From positions 62,001 to 126,000 of the forward strand of contig JAITLO010000018.1 of the NCBI GenBank assembly GCA_031277855.1: 64,000 bases of DNA. The letters run 5' to 3'. Shown piece after piece: positions 9,362-18,739 of the stretch. Numbering within the stretch: position 1 is the stretch's first letter; each line of letters opens with the position of its first letter. Below the pieces are notes generated by a model. That model did not search any database. It worked only from the letters and a program-made list of their open reading frames with translations, and had not been told where the DNA came from. The stretch is from Acidovorax sp. (lineage in GTDB: Bacteria > Pseudomonadota > Gammaproteobacteria > Burkholderiales > Burkholderiaceae_C). The translations under genes were made by a program, and so were the position numbers.

Positions 9362-10090
9362 ATGTGGCTATCGTTGTTGGGAACAGCATTTTTCATGGGG
9401 CTCGTAGGTGGGCCCCATTGTCTTGCTATGTGCGCCGCGCCCTGTGCGGCGGTGACGGGTTTGGATGCTACGCCGGCTGCAGCCCGCATTCCGCTGCATG
9501 TGGAAGGAGGGCCGGCGCCCAGGTCATCCGGGCAGTCCATGCGCTGGCTGGCATTTCACAGCGGGCGCTTGCTGGGCTACGCGGCCTTGGGCGGAGTGGC
9601 CGCATACGCCATGGAGCGTGTGGCATGGTTTTCCGATCGCACCACGGCATTGCATCCGCTGTGGGTGATGTTGCACCTGGCTGCACTCGCCTGGGGGTTG
9701 CTGCTGTTGCTGCAGGCGCGGCAACCCGCATGGCTGGAGCAGGGTGGTCGCAGGCTGTGGTCGGTGGTGCAGCGCTGGCTGCGCCTGCCTGGTGGTAGCT
9801 GGCTGACGGGCTGTCTGTGGGCTTTTCTACCCTGTGGTCTGCTGTACTCAGGGGTCTTGGTGGCCGCATTGGCCGGTAGCGTGTGGCTGGGTGCGGCCAG
9901 CATGCTGGCCTTTGGTGTTGGCACCGGTCTGTGGCTGGCTGCCGGGCCCTGGTTGTGGCGCCGCATCAGCCTGCTGCCACAGTGGCGTGAGTCCTGGGGC
10001 ATGCGGGTGGCGGGCGGTATGCTGGTGGCAGTATCTGCTTGGGCGCTGTGGATGGATGTGGTGGTACAGCCCTCTCAGTGGTGTCGCTAA
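9362..10090 (+). CDS. SafE/UreH-like (DsbD_2) membrane protein
   Basis: A 242-residue polytopic membrane protein with about six hydrophobic segments. It begins with GLVGGPHCLAMCAAPC, the G-x-x-HC-x-x-MC motif of the sulfite exporter TauE/SafE-like and DsbD_2 families, where the Cys residues are thought to handle metal or thiols. A second family-like segment, FLPCGLLYSGVLVAALAG, sits near residue 155. Relatives often lie beside fnr, hemN and cbb3 oxidase genes, so a role in copper or thiol handling for respiratory enzymes is inferred. The gene starts 3 bases after hemN and is probably co-transcribed with it. Confidence 0.75.
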   Translation: MWLSLLGTAFFMGLVGGPHCLAMCAAPCAAVTGLDATPAAARIPLHVEGGPAPRSSGQSMRWLAFHSGRLLGYAALGGVAAYAMERVAWFSDRTTALHPLWVMLHLAALAWGLLLLLQARQPAWLEQGGRRLWSVVQRWLRLPGGSWLTGCLWAFLPCGLLYSGVLVAALAGSVWLGAASMLAFGVGTGLWLAAGPWLWRRISLLPQWRESWGMRVAGGMLVAVSAWALWMDVVVQPSQWCR

Positions 10091-10225
10091 TACCAGCGGG
10101 GCACGGGGTGCCTCACAATGGATTGCTTGGATAAGTTGAGCGCCTACAGACGAATGTGACCTTGTCTGTCGTCATAATGAGGCGTTTGGGTTGATGCGCC
10201 GGCCATTTTGGGTGGCGGAGACGAT

Positions 10226-11557
10226 GTGACGCAATCCCTTTTCATTGACATTCAGGATGTCTGCATAGGCATGTATATCCAGCTGGACATAGGCTGGCTG
10301 CGTCATCCTTTTCCGATCAGCAGTTTTCGCATCAGCAGCCAGGAGCAGATTCAGGCGCTGCAATCCCTGGGAATACGCTCCATACGTTGTTTTCCTGCCA
10401 AGAGCGATGCGGAGATTTCAGCTGTTTTACTTTCCATTGCAATTGCAGATGGTGAGGGTACAAATCTGCAACCCCTGCGCATACCGAGCGCCATGTTGAT
10501 GCCTGTCAGGGCTGAAGAGGTGGGTGCGCAATTCCAGCAACAAGAGCCAGGAGAAGGTCTTGCTTCGGCACGCACGGAGCGGGCTGCCCTGCAGGTGTGC
10601 AATCAGCGTTTCACGGTAGCAGCCGATGGCTACCGCAAGGTGCTGGACGAGGTGGTACGGGCGCCTGAGCAAGCCCTGCAGACCAGTTTGCGCCTGGTGG
10701 GGGACTACATCACCGAGCTGCTGGACAGCTCACAGACCACCATACGGCTGCTGTCTGAAAGTGTCGGTGAGCGCCAAGGTGCTCACCCCATCAATGTGAC
10801 CGTTTTGTCTCTGCTGCTGGGCAAGGCACAAGGCCTGGATGCCGCATCGTTGATGGATTTGGGTCTAGCGGCCTTGCTTCACGATGTGGGCAAGCTCGAT
10901 ATCGATCCGCGCTGCGCAGAAAACCTGCCCAGCCTCACGGATGCCCAGCGCCAGAGTTATGAGGCCCATGTGGGTGCTTCGGTGGCTTATGCCCAGCGCA
11001 TGGGGCTTTCGGCGCGGGCGCTGACAACTATTGCCCAGCACCACGAGGCTGCGGACGGTAGCGGTTTTCCGCTGCACCTGCTGCAGGAAGACCTGACGGT
11101 AGAGGGACAGATCCTGGCCTTGACCAACTGCTATGACAAGCTGTGCAACCCGGTGGGGCTGGCCTCGGCCATGACGCCACACGAGGCGCTTTCGGTGTTG
11201 TTTGCCCAGCGCCGTGGCGGCTTTGCACGTGAGTTTGTAGAGCTGTTTGTGCGGGTGCTGGGGGTGTATCCGCCAGGCTCTGTGGTGCAGCTGAGCGATG
11301 AGCGCTATGGCATGGTGGTGGCGGTAGACAGTGCGCAGCCGCTCAAGCCCCATGTGCTGCTATATCAGGCCGAGGTGGCGCAAGACAATGCCCAGCCGGT
11401 GGCGCTGTCCCAACTTCCCGGTGTGGTAATCAAGCGCAGTCTGCGGCCTGCGCAGCTGCCGCGCGAGGTGCTGGACTATCTTTTGCCGCGCAAGCGCGTG
11501 TGCTATTTCTTTGAGCGCGCCGTCCCGCTAATGGTTCAGCAGGGAGAGGCATTGTGA
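10226..11557 (+). CDS. HD-GYP cyclic-di-GMP phosphodiesterase with DUF3391 N-terminus
   Basis: A 443-residue protein. Residues 1 to about 110 match the DUF3391 pattern (IDIQDVCIGMYIQLDIGW) that precedes many HD-GYP domains. The HD-GYP domain runs from about 190 to 400 with the metal-binding HD in LLHDVGKLDID and the signature HHEAADGSGFP, where the usual GYP Tyr is Phe. It probably hydrolyses cyclic di-GMP. The GTG at 10226 is chosen because GGAG lies 5 bases upstream; an in-frame TTG at 10208 lacks a ribosome site. Its last four bases overlap the GGDEF-EAL gene, so the two proteins are made from one message. Confidence 0.88.
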   Translation: MTQSLFIDIQDVCIGMYIQLDIGWLRHPFPISSFRISSQEQIQALQSLGIRSIRCFPAKSDAEISAVLLSIAIADGEGTNLQPLRIPSAMLMPVRAEEVGAQFQQQEPGEGLASARTERAALQVCNQRFTVAADGYRKVLDEVVRAPEQALQTSLRLVGDYITELLDSSQTTIRLLSESVGERQGAHPINVTVLSLLLGKAQGLDAASLMDLGLAALLHDVGKLDIDPRCAENLPSLTDAQRQSYEAHVGASVAYAQRMGLSARALTTIAQHHEAADGSGFPLHLLQEDLTVEGQILALTNCYDKLCNPVGLASAMTPHEALSVLFAQRRGGFAREFVELFVRVLGVYPPGSVVQLSDERYGMVVAVDSAQPLKPHVLLYQAEVAQDNAQPVALSQLPGVVIKRSLRPAQLPREVLDYLLPRKRVCYFFERAVPLMVQQGEAL

Positions 11558-14055
11558 GTACCCATCCCTTGCAAGCCTGGTGCCAGGCCTTTGACTGGAT
11601 GAGCGAGGCGGTCTGGGTGGTGGCACCCTCATCGCTCACGGTGGTGTATGCCAACCGAGCGGCCCAGCAACTGGTGGGTCTGTCGCGTGAGCAGTTGCTG
11701 GGCAGCCATGTGCGCGATCTGGCAGCGGCCCCGCAAGACGTCTACCGCTGGAATGACCTGGCGGATGTGGCCCAGGGGCAGCGCACCCATACCCAGGTGC
11801 TGCATGCCAGTGGCCGGGTGATTCCGGTGGAGCAATGCATTCGCCAGATTCAGGATGCCCATGGTGCTGACTGGTTGATCTGGACCTTGCTGGATCGCAG
11901 CGAACAAGATGCTACCGAGCGCGAGCTGGAAAGCCTGCTGGCCGAGTTGCGGGCGACCCTGGATTCGGCAGCGGACGGCATGCTGGTGTGTGGGGCTGAT
12001 GGCCAAATCCGTGCCTTCAACCACAAGCTGGCAGAAATCTGGACCATGCCCAACGCATTGCTTTTGGAGCGCAATGACGGTGCCGTGCTGGCATTTTTGC
12101 GCAGCCAGGTGCTAAAGCCTCAGGACTATGACCGTCTGCTGGAGCAGTTGGGGCAGCAGCCGCTGCTGCATGCCTGCGACGCCTTGCAGCTGCGCGATGG
12201 GCGTGTGGTGGAGCGGCGCAGCGTGCCGCTGCTGCGCCATGGCGTGCCTGCGGGGCGTATTTTTTCCTTCAGAGACATCACGCAGGCCACCGAAATCCAG
12301 AACGGATTGCGGGTTGCGGCCCAGGTGTTTGAAAGCAGCCTGGATGCGATCTTCATCGCCGATGCCAATGGCGCCATCGTCAAGACCAACCCGGCTTGCA
12401 CTTTGCTGCTGGGCGCAGGCCTGCCTGAAGGAACGCGTGCCACGGAGCTCTTTGATTACTGCGAGCAGGGCTGGCAGGAAGAGGTCATACGCGCTTGGGG
12501 TCATGTGGGGTACTGGGAGGGCAATCGCACCTTGCAGCGCTCCAATGGCAGCCTGTGCGCCGTACGCCTGTCCTGGATCGCTTCACGCGACGAGCAGGGC
12601 AAGCTGCAGCAAAGCGTGGGCTTTATGCGGGACCTGACCCAGCAGCAGGCTGCACAGCAGCAGATCGAGCAACTGGCCTTCAGCGACGCCCTGACCGGCC
12701 TGCCCAATCGACTGTTCCTGGGGCAGCATGTGGAGCGGGCGATTGCCGAGGCGCCAGAGAGCAGCTTTGCGATTCTGTTTCTGGATCTGGACCGGTTCAA
12801 GATCATCAATGATTCGCTGGGCCACCAGTTTGGTGACCGCGTGCTGCAACTGGTGGCGCAACGCCTGCAGTCCTGCTTGCGCCCACATGATGTGTTGTGC
12901 CGCCTGGGGGGTGATGAGTTCGTGCTCTATCTGCACCACTGCCAGATGCCGAATTCCGAGCGGGTAGCCAAGCGCATTCAGGATGTGATGCGCGAGCCCT
13001 TTGGACTCGATGGCCTGGGATTTTCCGTGCAGTGCAGCATCGGCATGGCACAGTACCCGGACCATGGTCGCAGCCTGGACGAGTTGATCAAGCAAGCCGA
13101 CACGGCCATGTACCGCGTCAAGGCCAATGGCAAGGGCAATTACGGCTTTTACGAGCCGGCCATGTCCACCGGCCTGCTGGGGCGTATGCAAATGGAGCAT
13201 GCGCTGCGCCAGGCCTTGAGTCATGAAGCGCTGCGCGTGGTCTACCAGCCGCAGGTGGAAATGGCCTCGGGCCGCATCGTGGCCTGCGAGGCTTTGCTGC
13301 GCTGGACCGATCCACAGCTGGGCGTGGTGTCGCCGGCAGTGTTCATTCCCTTGGCCGAGGAATCGGGCTTTATCGTCAAGATGGGCTCCTGGGTGCTGGA
13401 GCAATCCATTCGCGAGGCTGCGCGCTGGCTCAAGCAGGGGGTGGCCATCAAGATGTCGGTGAATGTCTCCTCGCTGGAATTGCTCCAGCCCGACTTTGCC
13501 GCGCGTGTAGCGGGCTTGCTCGGCACCTATAGCCTGCCGGCCTGCTGGCTGGAGCTGGAGCTGACCGAGTCCATGCTGCTGCAGAAAGAGCCGGTGATTG
13601 TCCAGTGCATCGAGCAACTGGCCGCGCTGGGTGTGCAGCTGGTGATTGATGATTTCGGCACCGGCTACTCCAACCTCGCCTACCTCAAGCGCATGCCCAT
13701 CAGCAAGCTGAAGGTGGATCAGTCGTTTGTGCGTGGCCTGCCGCAAGACGCCAGCGACAAAGCCATCGTGGAAGCGGTGGTCAGCCTGGGGCGGGCGCTG
13801 GATGTGGAGATCGTCGCCGAAGGCGTGGAAACCCAGGCGCAGCGCGAAACCCTGCAAAGCATGGGCTGCGGTTTTTACCAGGGGTTTTTGTGTGCGCCGG
13901 GCGTGGAAAGCGCCACGGTGCTGGCCATGCTGCGAGCGCAGACAGCGGGAATGGATGTGGGGACGATGCAGCCTGGTGTTGCTGTGGCCGCACCAGCGCA
14001 GGTGCAGAAGCTGGGCCGAAAGGTGTCTGCAAAAACCACCACGCCGTCATCCTGA
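11554..14055 (+). CDS. PAS-GGDEF-EAL cyclic-di-GMP turnover protein
   Basis: An 833-residue cytoplasmic sensor-enzyme. Three PAS-like regions (about 12-115, 125-240 and 245-365) are followed by a GGDEF domain with intact CRLGGDEFVLY and an upstream RPHD that fits the inhibitory I-site. The EAL domain from about 545 to 800 has ACEALLRW, ELELTES and DDFGTGYSNLAYL, so both the cyclase and phosphodiesterase sites look intact. There is no membrane segment, so the PAS domains should read an internal signal. It starts with GTG inside the stop region of the HD-GYP gene (GTGA overlap). Its last 31 bases also encode the 3' arm of the 6S RNA on the other strand. Confidence 0.92.
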   Translation: MSTHPLQAWCQAFDWMSEAVWVVAPSSLTVVYANRAAQQLVGLSREQLLGSHVRDLAAAPQDVYRWNDLADVAQGQRTHTQVLHASGRVIPVEQCIRQIQDAHGADWLIWTLLDRSEQDATERELESLLAELRATLDSAADGMLVCGADGQIRAFNHKLAEIWTMPNALLLERNDGAVLAFLRSQVLKPQDYDRLLEQLGQQPLLHACDALQLRDGRVVERRSVPLLRHGVPAGRIFSFRDITQATEIQNGLRVAAQVFESSLDAIFIADANGAIVKTNPACTLLLGAGLPEGTRATELFDYCEQGWQEEVIRAWGHVGYWEGNRTLQRSNGSLCAVRLSWIASRDEQGKLQQSVGFMRDLTQQQAAQQQIEQLAFSDALTGLPNRLFLGQHVERAIAEAPESSFAILFLDLDRFKIINDSLGHQFGDRVLQLVAQRLQSCLRPHDVLCRLGGDEFVLYLHHCQMPNSERVAKRIQDVMREPFGLDGLGFSVQCSIGMAQYPDHGRSLDELIKQADTAMYRVKANGKGNYGFYEPAMSTGLLGRMQMEHALRQALSHEALRVVYQPQVEMASGRIVACEALLRWTDPQLGVVSPAVFIPLAEESGFIVKMGSWVLEQSIREAARWLKQGVAIKMSVNVSSLELLQPDFAARVAGLLGTYSLPACWLELELTESMLLQKEPVIVQCIEQLAALGVQLVIDDFGTGYSNLAYLKRMPISKLKVDQSFVRGLPQDASDKAIVEAVVSLGRALDVEIVAEGVETQAQRETLQSMGCGFYQGFLCAPGVESATVLAMLRAQTAGMDVGTMQPGVAVAAPAQVQKLGRKVSAKTTTPSS

Positions 14056-14197
14056 ACCGGGGGTTCAGGTGGGCGAGGGCAGCCATGTCCTGGGTTCATC
14101 TGACGCGAGACGATCACGCTTGCCATGGCAATGTACCAAGCCCGTGCTCAATGAGCATTGGTTCAAGGAAATATAAAGCGTAGCGGTCTTGCAGACG
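14024..14197 (-). ncRNA. ssrS: 6S RNA
   Basis: The 5' arm (GTCTGCAA then ACCGCTACGC, from 14196 downwards) pairs with the 3' arm (GCGTGGTGGT then TTGCAGAC, ending at 14025), giving an 18-bp closing stem with wobble pairs and small bulges. Near the 3' side a hairpin CCTGAACC-CCC-GGTTCAGG (14051-14069) corresponds to the hairpin at the same place in the E. coli RNA. The length of about 174 nt fits, a TAAAAT -10 box lies at 14203-14208, and the position downstream of zapA is the classic location. The RNA binds sigma-70 holoenzyme. The exact ends are estimates. Confidence 0.85.
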
Positions 14198-14262
14198 GGT
14201 CTATTTTACTGCGCTTGTGGCCGTGGTGCAGCCAATGTCTGTGTTGCACCGAACAGGCGGGC

Positions 14263-14661
14263 TCACAGCAGCCGGTTTTCGGTGTCCAGAGCGGTCTCGA
14301 TACGGGCAATCAGCTGCTGGGCTTGCTGCATTTCCTGCTCTCGCTGGGACTGCAGTGCCAGCATGTCCTCGCTGCTGGGCAGGGCTTCGGCCTCCAAAGG
14401 TGCGCTGGGCGCGGCGGTGAGCCTGGATGCCAGCTCTTGCTCCAATGCCTGTACCCGTTCGCTCAGGGTGGCGTTTTCAAAAGCCAGGTTGACGGCAACT
14501 AACACGCCCACGCGCTCGCGCGAGCGCACTTTACCGGTGTTGCGTATGCGCTCCATGTCCGCGTCGACGCGGTCCACGGCTGCCAGCAGCAGAGTTTCCT
14601 GGCCGTCGGGGCAGGTCAGCAGATAGTCTTGCTGAAGAATGCGTGCTTCGATTTGGCTCAT
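14263..14661 (-). CDS. zapA: Cell division protein ZapA
   Basis: A 132-residue protein with the ZapA N-terminal fold (MSQIEARILQQDYLLTCPDG) and the conserved AAVDRVDADMERIR segment, then a long C-terminal coiled coil. ZapA bundles FtsZ filaments at the division ring. Its ATG overlaps the stop of the upstream small coiled-coil gene by 4 bases (ATGA), so the two are translationally coupled. The 6S RNA follows 65 bases downstream on the same strand, the usual proteobacterial arrangement. Confidence 0.92.
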   Translation of the reverse strand: MSQIEARILQQDYLLTCPDGQETLLLAAVDRVDADMERIRNTGKVRSRERVGVLVAVNLAFENATLSERVQALEQELASRLTAAPSAPLEAEALPSSEDMLALQSQREQEMQQAQQLIARIETALDTENRLL

Positions 14662-14873
14662 GACGCCTCTTGGTTGACCGGCAAGCGTGCAATCAATGCA
14701 TCGACACGGGAGCGGGCAGCGTGCAGGCGTGAACGCAGTGAGTCGCGCTCCTGGGTCAGGGCGGCGACTTGTTCGGCCAACAGGGTATTGGTGCGCTGAA
14801 GCTCCGCATGCCGTACCAGCAGGCGATCGACACGCTCTGCCAGCGGCTCGATCAGAGAGGGCTGTGAGGTCAT
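14658..14873 (-). CDS. Small coiled-coil protein upstream of zapA (TIGR02449/ZapB-like)
   Basis: A 71-residue protein, almost entirely one heptad-rich coiled coil with regularly spaced Leu (LAERVDRLLVRHAELQRTN). It matches the short TIGR02449-type proteins encoded just before zapA in proteobacteria and resembles ZapB in size and character, so a division-ring role is inferred. Two starts are possible, ATG at 14873 and ATG at 14879 (two residues longer). It overlaps zapA by 4 bases. Confidence 0.8.
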   Translation of the reverse strand: MTSQPSLIEPLAERVDRLLVRHAELQRTNTLLAEQVAALTQERDSLRSRLHAARSRVDALIARLPVNQEAS

Positions 14874-15069
14874 GGACATAGAGGGTAGCGATTGTAGGCT
14901 TTTGCGCTTGCAACAAGTTGGAATTTCCCATACATGAGCTTGCCGTTCGGGGGGCGTGATGTGCGAATGCGGTCTTGGCCTACAAGCCATATGCCAGGAC
15001 TTCGCGTTGCACCTGGCTGTTGTCATCTCGCTGCTTGTCGTGCACCCGTGCCCGTACTCTTTAGAATCG

Positions 15070-15295
15070 CACCTTGTTGGTGCTCGCCGCGCGGTTCACG
15101 CGTGGCAGTTCAACGGGAAGCAGGAAGGCCGTGTGAGGCGCTCACATGCCCAGCCTGCGCTGCCCCCGCAACGGTGAGTCCTTGGTGCATCTGCTGCACC
15201 CCCGCCATTCAACACAGCCACTGCGTGCCTTGAACAAGCATGTGGGAAGGCGATGGTGTGGAGGACCAGCCCGGATACCGGCCAACACAGGTGTG
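15070..15295 (+). promoter_or_regulatory. Cobalamin (adenosylcobalamin-type) riboswitch upstream of btuB
   Basis: The conserved elements appear in order: ACGGGAAGCAGG, the B12 box CTGCCCCCGCAAC (15160-15172), GCCACTG (about 15217), GGGAAGGC (about 15244) and the 3' element AGCCCGGATACCGGCC (to about 15282). A -10-like TAGAAT at 15062-15067 lies just upstream. The RNA senses cobalamin and should reduce expression of btuB and probably of the downstream B12 genes. The ATG of btuB lies about 75 bases beyond. No clear T-run terminator hairpin is visible, so control of translation initiation is as likely as attenuation. Confidence 0.92.
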
Positions 15296-15370
15296 CCCGC
15301 TTTGGCAGGGCATGTGGTTGTCCACTGCTGGCGGGGAGGCTGGCGCGGGCGGACTCTTTTGATTTCTCCA

Positions 15371-17230
15371 ATGCATTCGTTTTCTTGGCAGCGCGTGGGC
15401 GTTGCTTCGTCGCTGGCCGCACATGCCGCCCGCATGGCCGTGGGCTTGACGGCAGTGGCAGCCGCAAGCGCGCATGCCGCCAATCTGGATGATGTGGTGG
15501 TGTCGGCCACGCGCAGCGAGCAGCGCCTGGCCGATGTGGTGGCGGACATCACGGTGGTGGATCGTGACCAACTGAACCAACAGGCTGGGCGTTCCCTGGA
15601 GGACGTGATGGCCAAGCTGCCTGGTGTGCAGATCACCCGCAATGGCGGCCCGGGCACCGACACCACTTTGTACCTCCGAGGCGCCAGCAAACAGCACACG
15701 GCCGTCTACATCGACGGCATCCGGGTGGATGCACAAAACGGATCCGGTGGTGCCCAGTGGGAATCCTTGCCCGTAGATTTGATTGATCGTATTGAAGTGC
15801 TGCGTGGCCCGGCTGGTGCCGTATATGGCTCGGATGCTTTGGCCGGTGTTGTACAGATTTTTACCAAACGTGGCGAAGACGGGGTGCACCCCTTTATTGG
15901 TGTGGGCGCTGGAACGTATGGCAGCCGAAAAGGGGAGGCCGGGCTCAGTGGCGCACATGGCCTGGTTGACTACGCTTTGGGGGTCTCCTATGCAGAGAGC
16001 AAAGGCTTTGACTCCAAGACCGACGGTGCACACAACGAAGACCGTGATGGCTACACCCGCAAATCGGCCAATGCGCGAGTGGGGTTGCAGCTCAGCCGCG
16101 CACACCGTTTGGACCTGACAGCGTTGACCAGCAAGTCGGACGCAGGCTATGACGCTACCAAGTCCACCCAAGACGACCGTGCGATTCGCAAGCTTGACGC
16201 CTATGGCTTGACCTGGGCTGCGCAGTGGACTGAGGGTTTTCGCACCAATCTGTCCGTAAGCGAATCCACGAACCGTTACCAGACCACGGGCACCAGCTTC
16301 TACGAAGCAGAAACGCGGTTGCGTACCGTGCTGCTGCAAAACGAGTGGAAGCTAGGTCCAGGCCAACTGAGTCTGGCGCTGGAGCGGCGTGAAGATGCGC
16401 TGGAGAACACCGGGCTGAAGAATACCAACCGCAAAGAGCGCGACCAGACCGGTATTGCTGCAGGCTATGGCGCCAAATATGGCGCCCACACCGTGCAGCT
16501 CAATGCCCGCAGCGACGATGACAGCGACTTTGGGCGCAAGAACACCGGTGGCGTGGGTTATGGCTGGGATTTCGCACCGCAGTGGCGTGTCACAGCCTCT
16601 GCGTCGACGGGCTTTCGTGTGCCCAGTCTGTACCAGCGCTTCTCGGCCTATGGTGATCCTGCACTGGCACCAGAAGAGAGTCGGAACAAGGAAGTCGGGT
16701 TGCGCTGGGCGCAGCAGGGCAATCATCTTGGCGTCACGCTTTATCACAACAAGCTGAAGAACCTGGTGTCCTACCAAAAGGGGCTGGGCAGTTGCGGCAT
16801 GTCGTCTTGCTATGTGAACGTGGATCGGGCCTTGCTGCAGGGTATTACCATCGCTGGTGCTTATCGCACCGGCATGCTGAAGTGGTATGGCTCGGTGGAC
16901 TTTCAGAACCCCAAGAACGAAGAGACGGGCAAGCTGCTGGAGCGCCGCTCGCGCCGCTTTGCCACTCTGGGTGTGGATGCCTCCATCAAGGAGTGGACTC
17001 TGGGTGCTGAAATGCAGGCTGCCAGCCGCCGCTATAACGGCAAGGATGACAAGGTGATGACCTTGGGTGGCTACACCTTGTTCAATCTGTCCGCATCCCG
17101 GCAGATCGCCAGGGACTTCACGCTCACCGCACGCCTCGACAACCTGATGGACAAGGACTACACCCTGGCCAAAGACTACGCGACGGCAGGGCGCACCTTC
17201 TGGGTGGGCCTCAAATGGATGCCGCAATAA
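15371..17230 (+). CDS. btuB: TonB-dependent vitamin B12 receptor
   Basis: Outer-membrane receptor of 619 residues. A signal peptide (about 1-37, cleaved near AHA-AN) is followed by a TonB box DDVVVSATR, a plug domain (LPGVQITRNGGPGTDT, LYLRGASKQH, IDRIEVLRGPAGAVYGSDAL) and a 22-strand-type barrel ending in FWVGLKWMPQ. It imports cobalamins using TonB energy. The upstream cobalamin riboswitch and downstream B12 genes make BtuB more likely than a siderophore receptor. The ATG at 15371 is the only start that gives a proper signal peptide; the same frame upstream lies inside the riboswitch. Confidence 0.93.
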   Translation: MHSFSWQRVGVASSLAAHAARMAVGLTAVAAASAHAANLDDVVVSATRSEQRLADVVADITVVDRDQLNQQAGRSLEDVMAKLPGVQITRNGGPGTDTTLYLRGASKQHTAVYIDGIRVDAQNGSGGAQWESLPVDLIDRIEVLRGPAGAVYGSDALAGVVQIFTKRGEDGVHPFIGVGAGTYGSRKGEAGLSGAHGLVDYALGVSYAESKGFDSKTDGAHNEDRDGYTRKSANARVGLQLSRAHRLDLTALTSKSDAGYDATKSTQDDRAIRKLDAYGLTWAAQWTEGFRTNLSVSESTNRYQTTGTSFYEAETRLRTVLLQNEWKLGPGQLSLALERREDALENTGLKNTNRKERDQTGIAAGYGAKYGAHTVQLNARSDDDSDFGRKNTGGVGYGWDFAPQWRVTASASTGFRVPSLYQRFSAYGDPALAPEESRNKEVGLRWAQQGNHLGVTLYHNKLKNLVSYQKGLGSCGMSSCYVNVDRALLQGITIAGAYRTGMLKWYGSVDFQNPKNEETGKLLERRSRRFATLGVDASIKEWTLGAEMQAASRRYNGKDDKVMTLGGYTLFNLSASRQIARDFTLTARLDNLMDKDYTLAKDYATAGRTFWVGLKWMPQ

Positions 17231-17290
17231 GCCGGCAAGGTCTGCTCTGCTGCCCATTTGAGCGAGGCAGGCCAGACAAGGAAAGCATGC

Positions 17291-18724
17291 ATGTTGACTG
17301 AGACCATCACTCCCCCATCGCACCGCTGCGTAGCCCTGCTGATTGCCGCTCCGGCCTCCGGCCAGGGCAAGACCACCGTCACGGCGGCGCTGGCGCGCTG
17401 GCATACACGCCAGGGCCGGCGGGTGCGTGTGTTCAAGTGCGGGCCGGACTTTCTCGACCCCTATTGGCACCAGTTGGCCAGCGGCGCGCCAGTGCACAAC
17501 CTGGACGGCTGGATGGTGGGCATGGACGAGGTGCGGGCCCGGCTGCATGCCGCGGCGGCGCAGGCCGATGTCATCCTCATCGAAGGTGTGATGGGCTTGT
17601 TTGACGGCAGCCCCACGGCGGCCGATCTGGCCGAGCACCTGGGCATACCGGTGCTGCTGGTGGTCGATGCCGCAGCCATGGCCGGCAGCTTTGGCGCCCT
17701 GGTGCTGGGCATGCAGCAATACCAGGTGGGCGTGCCCTGGGCCGGTGTGCTGGCCAACCGCGTGGCCAGCGCCATGCATGCACATATGCTGCAGACCAGC
17801 TTGCGCACGCCCGCACTGTGGCTGGGTGCTTTGCCACCCCTGGGCCAGGGCAAGCATGGGCAACTGCTGCCCGAGCGCCATCTGGGCCTGGTGGCGGCCC
17901 ATGAGCTGCCTGATGCCATGGCGCGCCTGAACACCGCTGCCGACCAGTTGGCCGACACCCCGCTAGGGCACATGGGCTGGGAGGATTGGCAACGCTTTGG
18001 CGTGGAGTTTGCGGCGCCGGCCGCTGCCCCGGAGGCCCCCCTGCCCTGGTTGCAGGGCCGCACCATTGCCGTGGCCAGTGATGCAGCTTTCAGCTTTATC
18101 TACCCGGCCAATCTGGACTGCTTGGTGGCCATGGGGGCCAATCTGGTGTTTTTCTCACCGCTGGCGGGCGAAGGCCTGCCACCCTGTGATGCCCTCTGGC
18201 TGCCCGGTGGCTACCCCGAGTTGCATGCGGCCGCGCTGGCCGCCAATACCGGGCTGCAGGCTGACCTGCAAGTCCATGTGGCAGTGGGCAAGCCCGTGTG
18301 GGCCGAGTGCGGCGGCATGCTGGCGCTGGGCCAGCAGATCAGCGATGTGGATGGCCAGGCCCAGCCGCTGTGGGGCATCTTGCCCGGTGCTGGGCAAATG
18401 CAAAGCAAGCTGGCCGGCCTGGGCATGCAGCAATGCGTGCTGCAAGGCGGTGTGTTGCGCGGCCACACCTTCCACTATTCGCGCTTTGATTGCATGGCCC
18501 CCGAAGTGGCGCGCACCAGCCGGGCGCGCCAGATGGCAGAGGCAGGCAAGGGTGAGGCCGTCTACCAGCATGGCAGCGTGCATGCCAGCTATTTCCACGC
18601 CTGGTTTGCCTCGCACCCACGTGCCGTGGCGGCGCTGTTCGGCGCCGAGCCACTGCGCTGGGGGGATGCCGGAGATGCAGGTGCTGCCTGCAAGCCTGCG
18701 TCCACCGCAGGCGCACTTTCATAA
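17291..18724 (+). CDS. cobB: Cobyrinate a,c-diamide synthase
   Basis: A 477-residue ATP-dependent amidotransferase (CobB/CbiA) that amidates the a and c side chains of cobyrinic acid using glutamine. The N-terminal dethiobiotin-synthetase-like domain has the P-loop IAAPASGQGKTTV and VFKCGPDFLDPYW. The C-terminal glutamine amidotransferase domain has its nucleophile in WAECGGMLALG (about residue 340) and a late FHYSRFD/YFHAWF His region. The ATG at 17291 has AAGGAAAG 5 bases upstream. It is the first intracellular gene of the B12 set, 60 bases after btuB. Confidence 0.92.
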   Translation: MLTETITPPSHRCVALLIAAPASGQGKTTVTAALARWHTRQGRRVRVFKCGPDFLDPYWHQLASGAPVHNLDGWMVGMDEVRARLHAAAAQADVILIEGVMGLFDGSPTAADLAEHLGIPVLLVVDAAAMAGSFGALVLGMQQYQVGVPWAGVLANRVASAMHAHMLQTSLRTPALWLGALPPLGQGKHGQLLPERHLGLVAAHELPDAMARLNTAADQLADTPLGHMGWEDWQRFGVEFAAPAAAPEAPLPWLQGRTIAVASDAAFSFIYPANLDCLVAMGANLVFFSPLAGEGLPPCDALWLPGGYPELHAAALAANTGLQADLQVHVAVGKPVWAECGGMLALGQQISDVDGQAQPLWGILPGAGQMQSKLAGLGMQQCVLQGGVLRGHTFHYSRFDCMAPEVARTSRARQMAEAGKGEAVYQHGSVHASYFHAWFASHPRAVAALFGAEPLRWGDAGDAGAACKPASTAGALS

Positions 18725-18739
18725 TTCAGACGCGTGCAT

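Noticed and set aside
16352..17902. Minus-strand open frame across btuB and cobB
   Set aside because: It crosses two recognised genes and the gap between them, with no domain or start signal.
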